A stretch of DNA of 64,000 nucleotides, taken from positions 1,157,001 through 1,221,000 of the forward strand of contig CANJKZ010000777.1 of NCBI GenBank assembly GCA_947471745.1, in the 5' to 3' direction. The position numbers were made by a program, and so were the translations under genes. The notes under the pieces were generated by a model. That model worked only from the letters and a program-made list of their open reading frames with translations, was not told where the DNA came from and ran no database searches. The stretch comes from Closterium sp. Naga37s-1. Lineage: Eukaryota > Streptophyta > Zygnematophyceae > Desmidiales > Closteriaceae. How positions within the stretch are numbered: position 1 is the first letter of the stretch; each line of letters starts with the position of its first letter. Positions 41,701-49,985 of the stretch are shown here, one piece after another.

Positions 41701-44700
41701 GTGCGCCGAGGAGGATGGTGCAGGCGCGGTTGTCAGCAGTGGCCCATGCGATGCTCCTAGGGAGGTAGTCTGCCATGGCCGTATTGTACTCATCAAGGAG
41801 CGCCAGGCGATTGGCGCGTTCCGCTACCGCGAAGTCGTGGTTATGGACCGCAACCTCATGCTCCGCCTTGCGGATGAGGTACTCGCGACGATCGTGGAGA
41901 AAGGCGGCATCGGCGGCACTCTGGAGCGCTGGGGTAGTGGCGATCTCCAAGGTGGGTTCAGCAGGAGGAGGACCAGGAGGAATGGGGGTTGGAGGGGGTT
42001 CGCCGGGGTGATTGGGTGCCGTGGGCTGGAGGGCTTGCGGGCGGCGGAGGAGGATGTCGAGGACGCAGTAGGGTCCGACGAATGCATCCTGGAGAACACG
42101 GCGGATGCTCCCGACGAAGGAGTGCCAGTTGATCGCCGAGCGGTCCGCGGCAAGCTGAAGCTTGTCGACGGAGGAGGCGTCAATGGGAGGGGGGAGAGGG
42201 GGAGGAGTGGTAGCCATGAGAGGCGACGGCGGGTGGACCTGCGGTGGCCTCGAGTTGGACGGCGGCGGGTGGACCCGCGGCGGTCAAGGGGGAGGGCGAC
42301 GGCGGGTGGACCCGCGGCAGCCGAGAGAGAGGAGGGGGGGGGGGGGGGGGAGGGGGGAGGTGCTGCTGCGGGGAGTGGAGCTCTTCTCCGGCTGCTGCTG
42401 CTGCTGCCGCTGCTGCCGCTGCTGCCGCTGCTGCCGCTGCTGCCGCTGCTGCTGAGAGGGAGGAGGGGGGGGGGGGAGGAGGGGAAGGGGGAGGAAGATA
42501 GTGGATGCAGCTGCTGCCGCTGCTGCCGCTGCTCCTGATGCTGCTGCTGCTGCCGCTGCTACCGCCGCTGCCGCTGCTGCCGCTGCGGCCGCTGCTGCCG
42601 CTGCTGCCGCTGCTGCCGCTGCTGCTGAGAGGGAGGAGGGGGGGGGGGGGGAGGAGGGGAAGGGGGAGGAAGATAGTGGATGCAGCTGCTGCCGCTGCTC
42701 CTGATGCTGCTGCTGCTGCCGCTGTTGCTGCTGTGGCTGCTGAGCTGTCCCGGCTGCTGCTGCGTGGGAGGGGAGGAGGAGGAAAGGGGGAAGGGGAGGG
42801 AGAACGCAGTTGTAGCTGTGGGCGGGGCTGTTGCTGCCAATGACGCTGCTGCTGCGGGATGGAGCGGCTGCTGCGGCGGCGGAATCTGCAGGGGGGTGGT
42901 GGGGGCAGGCGGGGACAAGTAGGAGCAGCGGGATGCGCGGGTGGCGACGAGCAAATCGTGGCGGCGGAATGGGCGGGCGGCGACGAGGAAGGCGCGGCGG
43001 CGGGATGCGCGGGCGGCGACGTGCAGATCGCGGCGGCGGGATGAGCGGGCGGTGACGAGGAAGGCGCGACGGCGGGATGCGCGGGCGGCGACGAGCAGGT
43101 CGCGGCGGTAGGATGCGCGGGCGGCGATTTTTAGGTCGCGGCGACGGGATGTGCGGGCGGCGACGAGCAGGTCGCGGCAGTAGGTCGCGCGGGCGGCGAC
43201 TTTAGGTCGCGGCGGCAAGGGGTGCAGGCGGCGACGAGAAGGTCGCGGCGGCGGGATGCGCAGGCGGCGACGCGAAGTCGCGGCGGCGGGTCGTGCAGGC
43301 GGCGACGAGCGGGTCGCGGCGGCGGGATGCGTAGGCGGCGACGGCAGGTCGCGGCGATGGGGCGTGCAGGCGGCGACGCGAAGTCGCGGCGGCGGGACGG
43401 GAGGCGACGACGGGGCGTCGCGGAGGCGGGATGCGCAGGTGGCGCCGAGGAAGGCGCGGCGGCGATAGGGGGAGGCGGCGACGCGACGTCGCGGCAGCGG
43501 GAGGGGCAGGCGACGACGGGGCGTCGCGGCGGAGGGATGCGCGGGCGACGCCGAAGTAGGCGCGGCGGCGGGAGGGGGGGAGACGGCGACGGGGGGTCGC
43601 GGCAGGGGGAGGAGGAGGCGGCGACGAGGCGTCGCGGCGGGATGCGCAGGCGGCGCCGGAGAAGGCGCGGCGGCGGAAAAAAAGGGGGGGGGGGGGGGGG
43701 CGGCGACGGTGTGTCGCGGCGACGGGAGGCGGTGATGCACTCGCGGCGGTGGGATCCGCAGGCGAGGAGGGCGCAATCACGGCGGAGGGAGGGAAGGGCA
43801 GCGACGGCGTAGGTCGTGCCAAGGAGATGCTAGGTTGAGCCACACGTAGGGGGTTTGTGGCTGTGGGGTGGGCCCATGGGGAAGAAAAACTTTGAGAGAG
43901 GGAGTTAAGGCTTAGGAACAACTAGCTCTATACCATGTGAATTGAACAAGTGATTAGATTAGAGGAGCAACCTAGCATACATTGTTGGAAGAAAAGGTTG
44001 GAAGGGAAGGATGAAAGTGACCATAGGTTGGGTTGACCTCACTTGGGGGAGTGAGGGAACCATAGGTCAAGTGGGTTGGGTTGCCCACACTTTGTAGAAG
44101 TGAGGCAACCCTAGGCCCACTTGGCTTGGGGTAACCTCAATGATGGGAAGTGAGGTACCCACAAGTCAAGAGGGTTGCATTTGGGGGCTCCACCACAATT
44201 GGGTGGATTGGCACCCCAAAGTGCAAGACTACACCCAAAGTTGGGTGTAGTCCCAACCCAACTGTACACCACAATTGGTGTACAGTCACATGTGTTGGCA
44301 TGCTACACACAATATGTATTTTAACACTGTGCTGCATATTGTCTTCTGGAACGAGTCTTTTTGTAAGTCGACTCATAAATAGACCCACTATTGAGAATTC
44401 TCAAAAGTCGCACCAAAATAGACCCACTACCCGTGCTGTGCTGGCAGATTGTCTTTTGGAACGAGACGACGGGCAATGACGGGCAGGAAAGCAGGTGAGG
44501 GACGGGAGGTGAGTCGAGGCAAATGGGTTGAACACAAGGAGGGGAAAGCTGGGTGGAGTGATGTGTGTCATGTCCGATCTTTTGAGTCGACTCAAAAGTC
44601 AAGAAGGGGAAAGCCGGGTGGAGTGATGTGTGTCATGTCCGATCTTTTGAGTCGACTCAAAAGTCAAGAAGGGGAAAGCCGGGTGGAGTGATGTGTGTCA

Positions 44701-46439
44701 TGTCCGATCTTTTGAGTCGACTCAAAAGTCAAGAAGGGGAAAGCCGGGTGGAGTGATGTGTGTCATGTCCGATCTTTTGAGTCGACTCAAAAGTCAAGAA
44801 GGGGAAAGCCGGGTGGAGTGATGTGTGTCATGTCCGATCTTTTGAGTCGACTCAAAAGTCAAGAAGGGGAAAGCCGGGTGGAGTGATGTGTGTCATGTCC
44901 GATCTTTTGAGTCGACTCAAAAGTCAAGAAGGGGAAAGCCGGGTGGAGTGATGTGTGTCATGTCCGATCTTTTGAGTCGACTCAAAAGTCAAGAAGGGGA
45001 AAGCCGGGTGGAGTGATGTGTGTCATGCCGGATCCGTGCATGCTCCGTGCGTGCCCGCCCACCCACCCCCCTTCCGGACCGATTGGGTTGAAAGCAGGCG
45101 AGCTGGGCAAATGGATTGAAAGCACGGAGGGGAAAGCCGGGTGGAGTGATGTGTGTCATGTCATGTCCGATCCATGCATGCCAGGTGTGATGAGCCTATT
45201 TTTGAGTCGACATGTAAGGGAAATGGGTGGGTTGAACACAAGGAGGGTGATGTGTGTCATGTCATGTCCGATCCATGCATGCCAGGTGTGATGAGCCTAT
45301 TTTTGAGTCGACATGTAAGGGAAATGGGTGGGTTGAACACAAGGAGGGTGATGTGTGTCATGTCATGTCCGATCCATGCATGCCAGGTGTGATGAGCCTA
45401 TTTTTGAGTCGACATGTAAGGGAAATGGGTGGGTTGAACACAAGGAGGGTGATGTGTGTCATGTCCGAATCCGTACATGCCCCTTATGGCAGGTGAGGGA
45501 TGGGAGGTGAGTCCGAGGCAAATGTCCAATCGATGCCTTACATGCCACCCTCCCTCCCCCGATCTGCACCGAATTCCTCTCTCCACACCAAACCGCGCTC
45601 TTGGCCTCTCTCTTTCCCTTCGATCCCTCCTCTGCCATCCTTTGTCGCACTCCCCCCTGCCACCCCGCATGCAGGCGCCAGCTGGCAGTGCGGGCAGGGC
45701 GGGATCACGAGGAGGGCTCGGTGCTCCTCTCCATCCCCTCCTCCCTCTGGATCCCAAGAGTGCTCCTGTGTCTTGTGTGCCTTGTGCCGCCCCTTCCCTT
45801 ACATGCTCATTCCAGGCGCCAGCTATCGGTGCGGGCAGGGCGGGATCACGAGGAGGACTCAGTGCTCCTCTCCATCCCCTCCTCCCTCTGGGTAACCACG
45901 CCCACCATGCTTCAGTTCATAAGGGGATCCCAAGATTGGTCTTGGTTTTTTCTTTTGCGCTTGTGCCATCCCTCCCCCTTCACGCTCATTCCAGGCGCCA
46001 GATGTCAGTGCGGGCAGGGAGGGATCACGAGGAGGACTCGGTCCTCCTCTCCATCCCCTCCTCCCTCTGGGTCACCACCCCCGCCATGCTGCAAGCCATA
46101 GGGGGACCCCCCTACCCCGGGCCCGTGTGGGCCTTCACTGTAGCAGCCGCGTGGCTGCTAAGGGAGATGCTTAAAACGAGGACGGAGTCCTTCTGGTGGC
46201 CGTACCTGCAGCTGCTGCCCCGCCACGTCCCGCTGCCGTACTTCTTTGAGGAAGAGACGTTGGAGGAGCTGCAGGCCCCTTCAATCGTGAAAACAGTGAG
46301 TGGTGGTGAATGCTGTGAGTGAGTGACCCCCTGCCTACCGTGGCCATACCTGCAGCTGCTGCCATGCCACGTCTTCCCCTGCCTTACTTCTTTGAGCAGG
46401 AGACTCTGGAGGAGTTTCAGGCTCCGTCGATTGTAAAAG

Positions 46440-46480
<41 letters not shown>

Positions 46481-47326
46481 TTTTTTTTTTTGGTAGTGAA
46501 GAGAGTGAAGTGAGAGCAAAAAGTTATTGTTTTTGGAAGTTCTGCTGAAATTGGAACCTTCAAGTGAAATTACCAAAAATACTCTTAAAACAAACGGTTA
46601 TGAAGCAACAGAGGAAGAACGAAGCTACAGTGCAGAGCAGACAGTATATTATGTGTGAACATTGTTGTGAGAAACGCCTTCGCTTCACTCGTGCCTACAC
46701 TAGAAGTTCTGTCATGCTCTGTCGTGATCTGTCATGCTCTGTCATGCTCTGTCGTGATCTGTCATGCTCTGTCATGCTCTGTCATGCTCTGTCATGCTCT
46801 GTCATGCTCTGTCATGCTCTAACATGCTCTGCTGAGCCACGTCATCATCTCCCCCCCCATTGTCTACCTTTCCTCGCGTCCCCCCCCTCCCCCACTCTCC
46901 AACCCACCAGGTGCGCCACAATCTGGCGAGCTACGAGTTTGAGTACCGCCGCTGCGGCCCAACAGTGCTGGCGAATGCCTCCCTGCACGAGTTCATGTGG
47001 GCGCTCTCTGTCGTTCAGTCCAGAGGCTTCGAGGACCCGCGGTGGGGGAATGTGGTGCTGTACGAACGGACAGACCCTGGTGCGGTGGATGAACCTGTAG
47101 AAGCATGGAGGGGAGGTTCCGGGGAAGGGTCGGGCGGAGGGTCGGGAGGAGGTTCGGAGGGACGTTCGGGGGGAGGTTCGGGGCCGTCGGGGGCAGTGGA
47201 GGAGGTGCGGCTGAAGAAGAGTGCGGTGCTGCTGGTGCCGCCTGCAGAGTTCTTTGACCACAGCAACGACTTTCAAACTGCCTACTCGGTACCGTGCCCA
47301 CGACGTGAATGTGCTATATTCATTGC

Positions 47327-47366
<40 letters not shown>

Positions 47367-49985
47367 GCCAGCAGATTACTTTGACCACAGCAACCAACCC
47401 CAAATCACTTATTCAGTACCGTGCCTTTCTGAGACATCTCGAAAATCGAGCTCTTTGTGATCTCTTTTGAGAATTCTCAACGGTGCTGCGACGGCTTCCA
47501 AACCAAACCGCCTACTCGGTACCTACCTACTGTGCTTGCCGTGTGAATGTTCTATGACTAGTGCTGTTGTTTTTTACTCCGTTCCTCCCTTCCCCGCACT
47601 CCCCCTTTTCCTATTCTCAACCTCCTCTCGGAACTTCCCTCCCCCAACCTCCTCTTCCAACCCCAACCACAACCCCCTCCCTCCCCCTCCCCCCTCCCCC
47701 CCCCCCCCCCCCCCCCCACCACACACACGCCTGCAGTTTGGCGCTGATGGGGATACCTTTGAGTTTGGGGCAACAGTGTCTGTGGCGCGGGGAGAGGAGG
47801 TGAGCACGAGCTACGGGCTGAGGGGCAACGAGGATCTGCTGGAGGCGTATGGCTTCGTGCTGATGGGGAACATGTTCGACCATGCGCCGCTGCTGCCCTC
47901 GCTCTCCCACGCTGTTCGCCTCGTGGCCACTCTCGTCCACCATGGGATGAAGCAGCAGCGAGGGGTTGAGCTGGCAGCACAGCAGCAAGGGCAGGGGGGG
48001 TTAGAGGGAGGAGCAGGAGGAGCGGGAGGAGAAGGAGACGAGGCCATAGCAGCTGCCTGTGGTGGCGCTGGTTGTGGTGATGATGATGTTGTTTGTGGCG
48101 GCGTGGCGAGCAAGAAAGGAAGTATAGGACGCTGCGATGTTGCTTCTGCTGCTGCCAAGCACGAGATAAAGGATGCCTGCGATGCTGCTGCTGCTGTTGG
48201 GTCTAGTAATTTGAAGCACACATGCAGTGCTGCTGATGCTGCTACAGCTGCCACTTCTGAGAGTACAGCCGAGGATTCAGCCGAGGCTGCAGCTGATGCT
48301 ACAGCTGGCAGTGTTGCCAGCCCTTCCGTTCCTTGGCGGGAAGAGGTCAAACAGAACCTGCTGCACGTGTGGGGAAGTGTTGCAGCAGCTGCTGGTGGTG
48401 CTAGCGCTGGTGCTGGTGCTGGCGCTGGTGCTGGTGCAGGGAACACGACTATTCCTCTGCATCAGCTGAAGCGGCAGCTGTGGCGGGTGGCAGCGCGGGC
48501 AGTGGAGGCCGTGGTGAGGGAGCGAGAGGAGGAGGGTGGGAAGTTCTACAGCGCCGCGGAGAGTGGCGGCCCGCCGTTTGAGTTGATGCAGCGGATCAGG
48601 AGAGTGAGCGAGGTGGAGGAGGTGCTGGGGGGCGTGGAGGAGAGGACAGAGGCGGACAAGGAGGGCAGGGTGGGCGTGGCGGTGTGGGCGAGAGGGCTCG
48701 TGGAGCCCAATCTCATCGCTGCCCTTGCTGCTGTGTATTACTACTTGCACTATCAACGAGGTGCGATCTCTGGCCGGACAGGTGAGGCGGGCAGGGAGGT
48801 GGGTATGGGCTCCAATCTGATTGCTGCGCTTGCTGCTGTGTTCTACGACCTGCTGCATCAACGAGATGGGTCTATAAGCAGTAAGCAGTGCATTTTGGAT
48901 ACACTTCACGAATAACCTGGGATAGACAGTCAGTAACAGCACCTCATCTGTCAATGCCTCTCCTCACCCGTTTCCCCCTCCCACCCCTTCTCCCTCCCCC
49001 CTGCTCTTCGCACTTCCCCCATTTTACAGACCACCCTGCACTGCAGTGCTAACGAGCTCAGCAGTCTACCTGGAATGGGCTGTCAGCAACAGCACCTGCC
49101 AGCACCTCTCCTCGCGCCTTCCCTCCCACCCCCAACCCCTCTTGCTCCCCCTCCTCTTCCCATTTCTCCCACACAGACCCCCCTGCAGTGCTGACCAGCT
49201 CAGCAGTCTACCTGGGATGGGCCGTCAGCAACAGCACATGCCGGTTCCTCTCCTCGCCCGCCCCTGACATGCTGCCCGCCCTGCAAGCAGCAGCCGACAC
49301 CATTCGTCTGCTAGCGCAGGCGCGGCTGCAGCAGATGCCGACCAGCATAGAAGAGGACGAAGCGATCCTGAGGGAGCTGGAGTGGTGCAAGAGCGGCGGG
49401 AAGGTGGGGGCGGGTGGTGGGGAGGGGGTGAAGGGTGGGAAACTGGGGAAGGAAGGAAAGAAGAAGGCAGCGCAACGGGAAGCCGAAGCGATCCTGAAGG
49501 AGCTGGAGCGGTGCGGGAAGAGGGAGGGGAAAGAGGAGGACGGGAGACGGGTGGGAAGGAGGGGAGAGGCAGAGGCAGAGGGAGCAAAGGAAGGCGAGGA
49601 GGTAGAAGAGAGGGGCGATGAGGAGGAGAGGAGGAAAAGGGAGGACGAGGAGGTTGAGATGGGTTGTGAGGAGTGGCGGACAGGAGGTGGTGGAGATGGG
49701 GAGAGAGGGAGAAGCGGGGCAGGAGGGACACTCACAGGAGGGAGGCTGACAGGAGGGGGGTCGAGAAGAGGGAAGTTGAGAGGAGGGAGGTTGAGAGGAG
49801 GGAGGATGGGAGGGGAGATGATGACAGCGATGGGAGTGCGGTGCAGGTGTGCAGTGCTTCTGCCAGTGCTGGATGAGAAGCTAACAGCGGTGCAGTTCCG
49901 GTTGAGCAGGAAGCGAGTGCTGCACGGCGTGGTGACCCGCCTGGAGGCTGCCTGCCCTCCCACTGACAGCCCGGTTTCAACTTAG
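27071..49985 (+). CDS. Gene II: tandem double-SET-domain protein, 2004 aa, divergent paralogue of gene I
   Basis: Thirteen exons close to exactly 2005 codons: 27071-27577, 27936-28228, 28734-29088, 29739-30041, 31417-31773, 32610-33435, 34399-34715, 35639-36148, 44448-44494, 45995-46295, 46911-47288, 47737-48760, 49189-49985. Intron phases match gene I throughout, with one extra intron at 31774-32609; exon 46911-47288 has the same 378-nt length as its partner. A signal-anchor-like stretch lies at about residues 50-64. SET 1: [38 protein letters not shown] 2 (from about residue 1125): [70 protein letters not shown], then a helical domain with [13 protein letters not shown]. Neither SET keeps the usual NH motif. 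The 47-nt exon rests on phase and splice sites alone. The stop is TAG at 49983. Confidence 0.82.
27640..27870 (+). repeat. Extra copies of the gene II exon-2 start
   Basis: The acceptor CATGCAG and the exon-2 start ([19 protein letters not shown]) occur at 27781-27850, about 150 bp upstream of the real exon at 27936. A more decayed copy of the acceptor lies at about 27673. The 27781 copy has no clear donor. Confidence 0.7.
28229..28436 (+). repeat. 17-bp minisatellite starting at the exon-2 GC donor
   Basis: Exon 2 ends at 28228 and the intron opens with GCAAGTGG, a GC-AG type donor. The unit GGCAAGTGGCAAGGCGG then repeats about a dozen times, so each unit carries a GCAAGT donor-like site. 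The unit length is not a multiple of three. Confidence 0.8.
28456..28675 (+). repeat. Two extra copies of the gene II exon-3 start
   Basis: TTCTTCCCCCAGCTGCTAGC (exon-3 start after its acceptor) is repeated at about 28596-28675, and a diverged version lies at about 28468-28500. The real exon starts at 28734. The copies include GCGCCCATAGGCGCGGGGCA, which encodes APIGAGQ, the SET motif. Confidence 0.75.
29380..29660 (+). repeat. 50-bp tandem repeat, each unit with one GAGTCGACTC palindrome
   Basis: About six units of CAATGCTTTTCCAGCGTCAC, CCGCACCCTCAC and TTTTGAGTCGACTCA. The palindrome marks each junction between direct repeats. Lies in the intron between exons 3 and 4 of gene II. Confidence 0.9.
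30042..31103 (+). repeat. 28-bp minisatellite of the exon-4 splice donor, about 36 copies
   Basis: Exon 4 ends TGGGAG at 30041 and the intron starts GTGAGATT. From there the unit TGGGAGGTGAGAGGCTGGCA plus ACGTGCTG runs for 1 kb. Each unit repeats the last six exon bases and a good GTGAGA donor, giving dozens of potential 5' splice sites in a row. The long minus-strand frames (repeats of [20 protein letters not shown]) are by-products of the repeat. Confidence 0.93.
31770..32350 (+). repeat. Copies of the exon-5 donor and palindrome-linked direct repeats (gene II intron)
   Basis: The exon end GTGCAG with GTCCGTTCTC recurs as diverged copies at about 31790-31860 and as CTGCAGGTCGGTTCTGTC at about 32211 and 32287. 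CTCTCTAGTTGAGC blocks are also duplicated. Palindromes mark the junctions: GAGACGTCTC (about 31990), TTTTGAGGCGCCTCAAAA (about 32078 and 32250), and a mutated GAGTCAACTCG (about 32349). Confidence 0.75.
32383..32453. repeat. 14-bp tandem repeat (GCCACGAACCTCTC), five copies
   Basis: Perfect short minisatellite in a gene II intron upstream of exon 32610-33435, ending at a variant GCCACACGC. Confidence 0.85.
32889..32965 (+). repeat. 15-bp coding repeat (GTGGTGTGGCAGAGG) in gene II
   Basis: Five in-frame units within exon 32610-33435, read as repeats of EGGVA. It adds a low-complexity loop in the helical part of the first SET half. Confidence 0.85.
33428..33605 (+). repeat. 15-bp minisatellite of an exon/intron junction, about 12 copies, frame-neutral
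   Basis: The exon ends ...GGGGAAG at 33435 and the donor is GTACTA. The unit GGGGAAGGTACTGCT repeats about 12 times, each with an AAG|GTACTG donor. Because the unit is five codons long and open in the exon frame (EGTAG), a splice at any unit keeps the reading frame and changes protein length by five residues per unit. Confidence 0.9.
33830..33862. repeat. Perfect palindrome between short direct repeats
   Basis: TTTTGAGTCGACTCAAAA at 33835-33852 lies between two copies of GCACAACTCTT. A compact example of the palindrome-plus-flank-duplication arrangement. Confidence 0.88.
34110..34320 (+). repeat. Two extra copies of the gene II exon 34399 start
   Basis: CGCCCAGGACTCGATGCGGC (about 34119) and ACCCAGAACTCGACGCGGCG (about 34243) are near copies of the real acceptor and exon start (ACCCAG|AAATCGATGCGGC). 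Both continue through the AVAWNLDG codons. The first carries a GTGAGC donor-like site after the codons for LLAQ. Confidence 0.72.
34780..35390 (+). repeat. Copies of an exon-end and a 24-bp array behind the gene II donor at 34716
   Basis: The exon end (AKAWVEKG...VQVDE with donor GTGAGAGATAG) recurs at about 34790-34900, 34930-35020 and 35310-35400. Between the second and third is a near-perfect 24-bp array, GATACAGTGGGAGGTTATAG plus CGGG, about 10 copies (35040-35287). Confidence 0.8.
36317..36707 (-). repeat. Copia C 3' LTR (left end)
   Basis: 391 bp, TGTGAATTGAAC...TATTTTAACA on the plus strand. Contains an inverted-repeat-rich middle (TTGGGTGTAGTCC, TGTACACCACAATTGGTGTA). Confidence 0.92.
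36751..38948 (-). CDS. pol: Copia C RT and RNase H (two frames)
   Basis: A frame from 38948 to 36837 carries RT ([27 protein letters not shown]) and the first half of RNase H ([17 protein letters not shown]). The rest, with [12 protein letters not shown] and [11 protein letters not shown], is in another frame (37062-36751). The shift is at a GAGAGAGAGAG run at about 37095, consistent with a slippage indel. Translation of RNase H is therefore broken in this copy unless the run is a sequencing error. Confidence 0.85.
38520..38760. repeat. CTG/CAG-rich repeat at the copia C frame break
   Basis: A (CTG)n tract with CCCCGG interruptions, read as poly-Gln on the minus strand in one frame and poly-Ala or poly-Ser in the others. 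The integrase frame (ending at 38639) and RT frame (starting in this zone) overlap here, so an indel in the repeat probably broke the original single frame. Confidence 0.82.
38639..42217 (-). CDS. gag-pol: Copia C Gag, protease and integrase
   Basis: The ATG at 42217 begins [20 protein letters not shown]. Gag runs to a Gly-rich stretch and a finger [20 protein letters not shown] with a final Cys. A Gln/Pro-rich linker, protease [10 protein letters not shown] (about 40440), integrase zinc motif HLRLGHPNF and core ([36 protein letters not shown]) follow. The Gag differs strongly from that of element A, so this is another copia lineage. Confidence 0.9.
42300..43800. repeat. Copia C leader: GCGGCGGGATGCGCGGGCGG-type degenerate minisatellite and G/CTG tracts
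   Basis: Between the 5' LTR and Gag lie about 1.5 kb of very GC-rich imperfect repeats: GGGATGCGCGGGCGGCGACG (about 36-bp period, 42930-43680), then CTGCTGCCG arrays and poly-G runs (42330-42660). The open frames here ([12 protein letters not shown] repeats) look like by-products, not genes. Confidence 0.8.
43936..44326 (-). repeat. Copia C 5' LTR (right end)
   Basis: 391 bp, nearly identical to the left LTR. The primer site lies immediately inside it on the minus strand. Confidence 0.92.
44334..44500 (+). repeat. Duplicated 47-nt exon region of gene II with two palindrome remnants
   Basis: ATTGTCTTCTGGAACGAG at about 44341 is a partial copy of the proposed 47-nt exon (44448-44494, ATTGTCTTTTGGAACGAG). 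Between them lie GTAAGTCGACTCATAAA and GAGAATTCTCAAAA, plus two copies of AAATAGACCCACTA, again palindromes set at duplication junctions. Confidence 0.68.
44525..45030 (+). repeat. 65-bp tandem repeat with seven perfect 18-bp palindromes
   Basis: Unit: GAAGGGGAAAGCCGGGTGGA, GTGATGTGTGTCATGTCCGATC, then TTTTGAGTCGACTCAAAA and GTCAA. Palindromes start at 44580, 44645, 44710, 44775, 44840, 44905 and 44970. The unit is flank plus palindrome, as if one insertion-duplication event had been amplified. Lies in an intron of gene II. Confidence 0.93.
45165..45470 (+). repeat. 101-bp tandem repeat, three units, with half-palindromes
   Basis: Units contain TCCGATCCATGCATGCCAGG and TTTTTGAGTCGACATGTAAG, in which the right arm of the palindrome is replaced. 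Spacing is 101 bp. Shared words (GATGTGTGTCATGTCCGATC) show descent from the neighbouring 65-bp array. Confidence 0.88.
45675..45892 (+). repeat. Two extra copies of the gene II exon 45995 start
   Basis: Copies of the SET-2 exon start (GCGCCAGCTGGCAGTGCGGG through the CTCTGG codons) begin at 45675 and 45817, each after a CAG acceptor. The second is followed by GTAACC, a possible donor, but the 76-nt length would shift the frame. The full exon starts at 45995. Confidence 0.75.
46330..46476 (+). repeat. Copy of the gene II exon 45995 end followed by a (GT)n run
   Basis: A diverged copy of the exon end (YLQLLPCHV...[15 protein letters not shown] codons) lies at about 46335-46438. Where its donor would be, a (GT)18 microsatellite begins (46441-46476), followed by a T run. 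Confidence 0.72.
46720..46825. repeat. 10-bp tandem repeat (CATGCTCTGT)
   Basis: About ten units with occasional CGTGATCTGT variants in a gene II intron. No splice junction is included. Confidence 0.85.
47289..47510 (+). repeat. Copies of the gene II exon 46911 donor end, with GAGAATTCTC palindrome
   Basis: The exon end TTTGACCACAGCAACGACTT...TACTCG|GTACCG is followed by copies at about 47375-47420 (ending TATTCAGTACCGTGCC) and about 47495-47522 (TACTCGGTACC). Between them is TTTTGAGAATTCTCAA (about 47465). A (TGC)n run lies at 47335-47365. Confidence 0.72.
48810..49110 (+). repeat. Partial copies of two gene II exon ends in the last intron
   Basis: A copy of the exon 47737-48760 end ([18 protein letters not shown]) lies at 48810-48866. 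Copies of the start of the last exon lie at about 48915-48950 and 49046-49105 (GCTAACGAGCTCAGCAGTCT). Confidence 0.72.

Larger units (their letters stand above)
36317..44326 (-). mobile_element. Ty1/copia element C in an intron of gene II, antisense to the gene
   Basis: LTRs of 391 bp at 36317-36707 and 43936-44326, differing at about three bases, with a 5-bp target duplication CTGTG (36312-36316 and 44327-44331). On the minus strand TGGTATAGAGCT just inside the 5' LTR (43935-43924) is the primer site. Gag-protease-integrase and RT-RNase H are all present but split by two frameshifts. The insertion is recent and lies between the exons ending at 36148 and starting at 44448, so it enlarges the intron without touching coding sequence. 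Confidence 0.93.

Noticed and set aside
40994..42538. 514-aa plus-strand open frame
   Set aside because: Antisense to copia C Gag; low complexity and no domain recognised.
42559..43921. Two Arg/Ala/Pro-rich minus-strand frames (405 and 239 aa)
   Set aside because: They translate the GC-rich minisatellite in the copia C leader and change register with the repeat.
44525..45030. CRISPR-like array of regular repeats
   Set aside because: Repeat and spacer are both constant, units are directly tandem, and the context is a eukaryotic intron.
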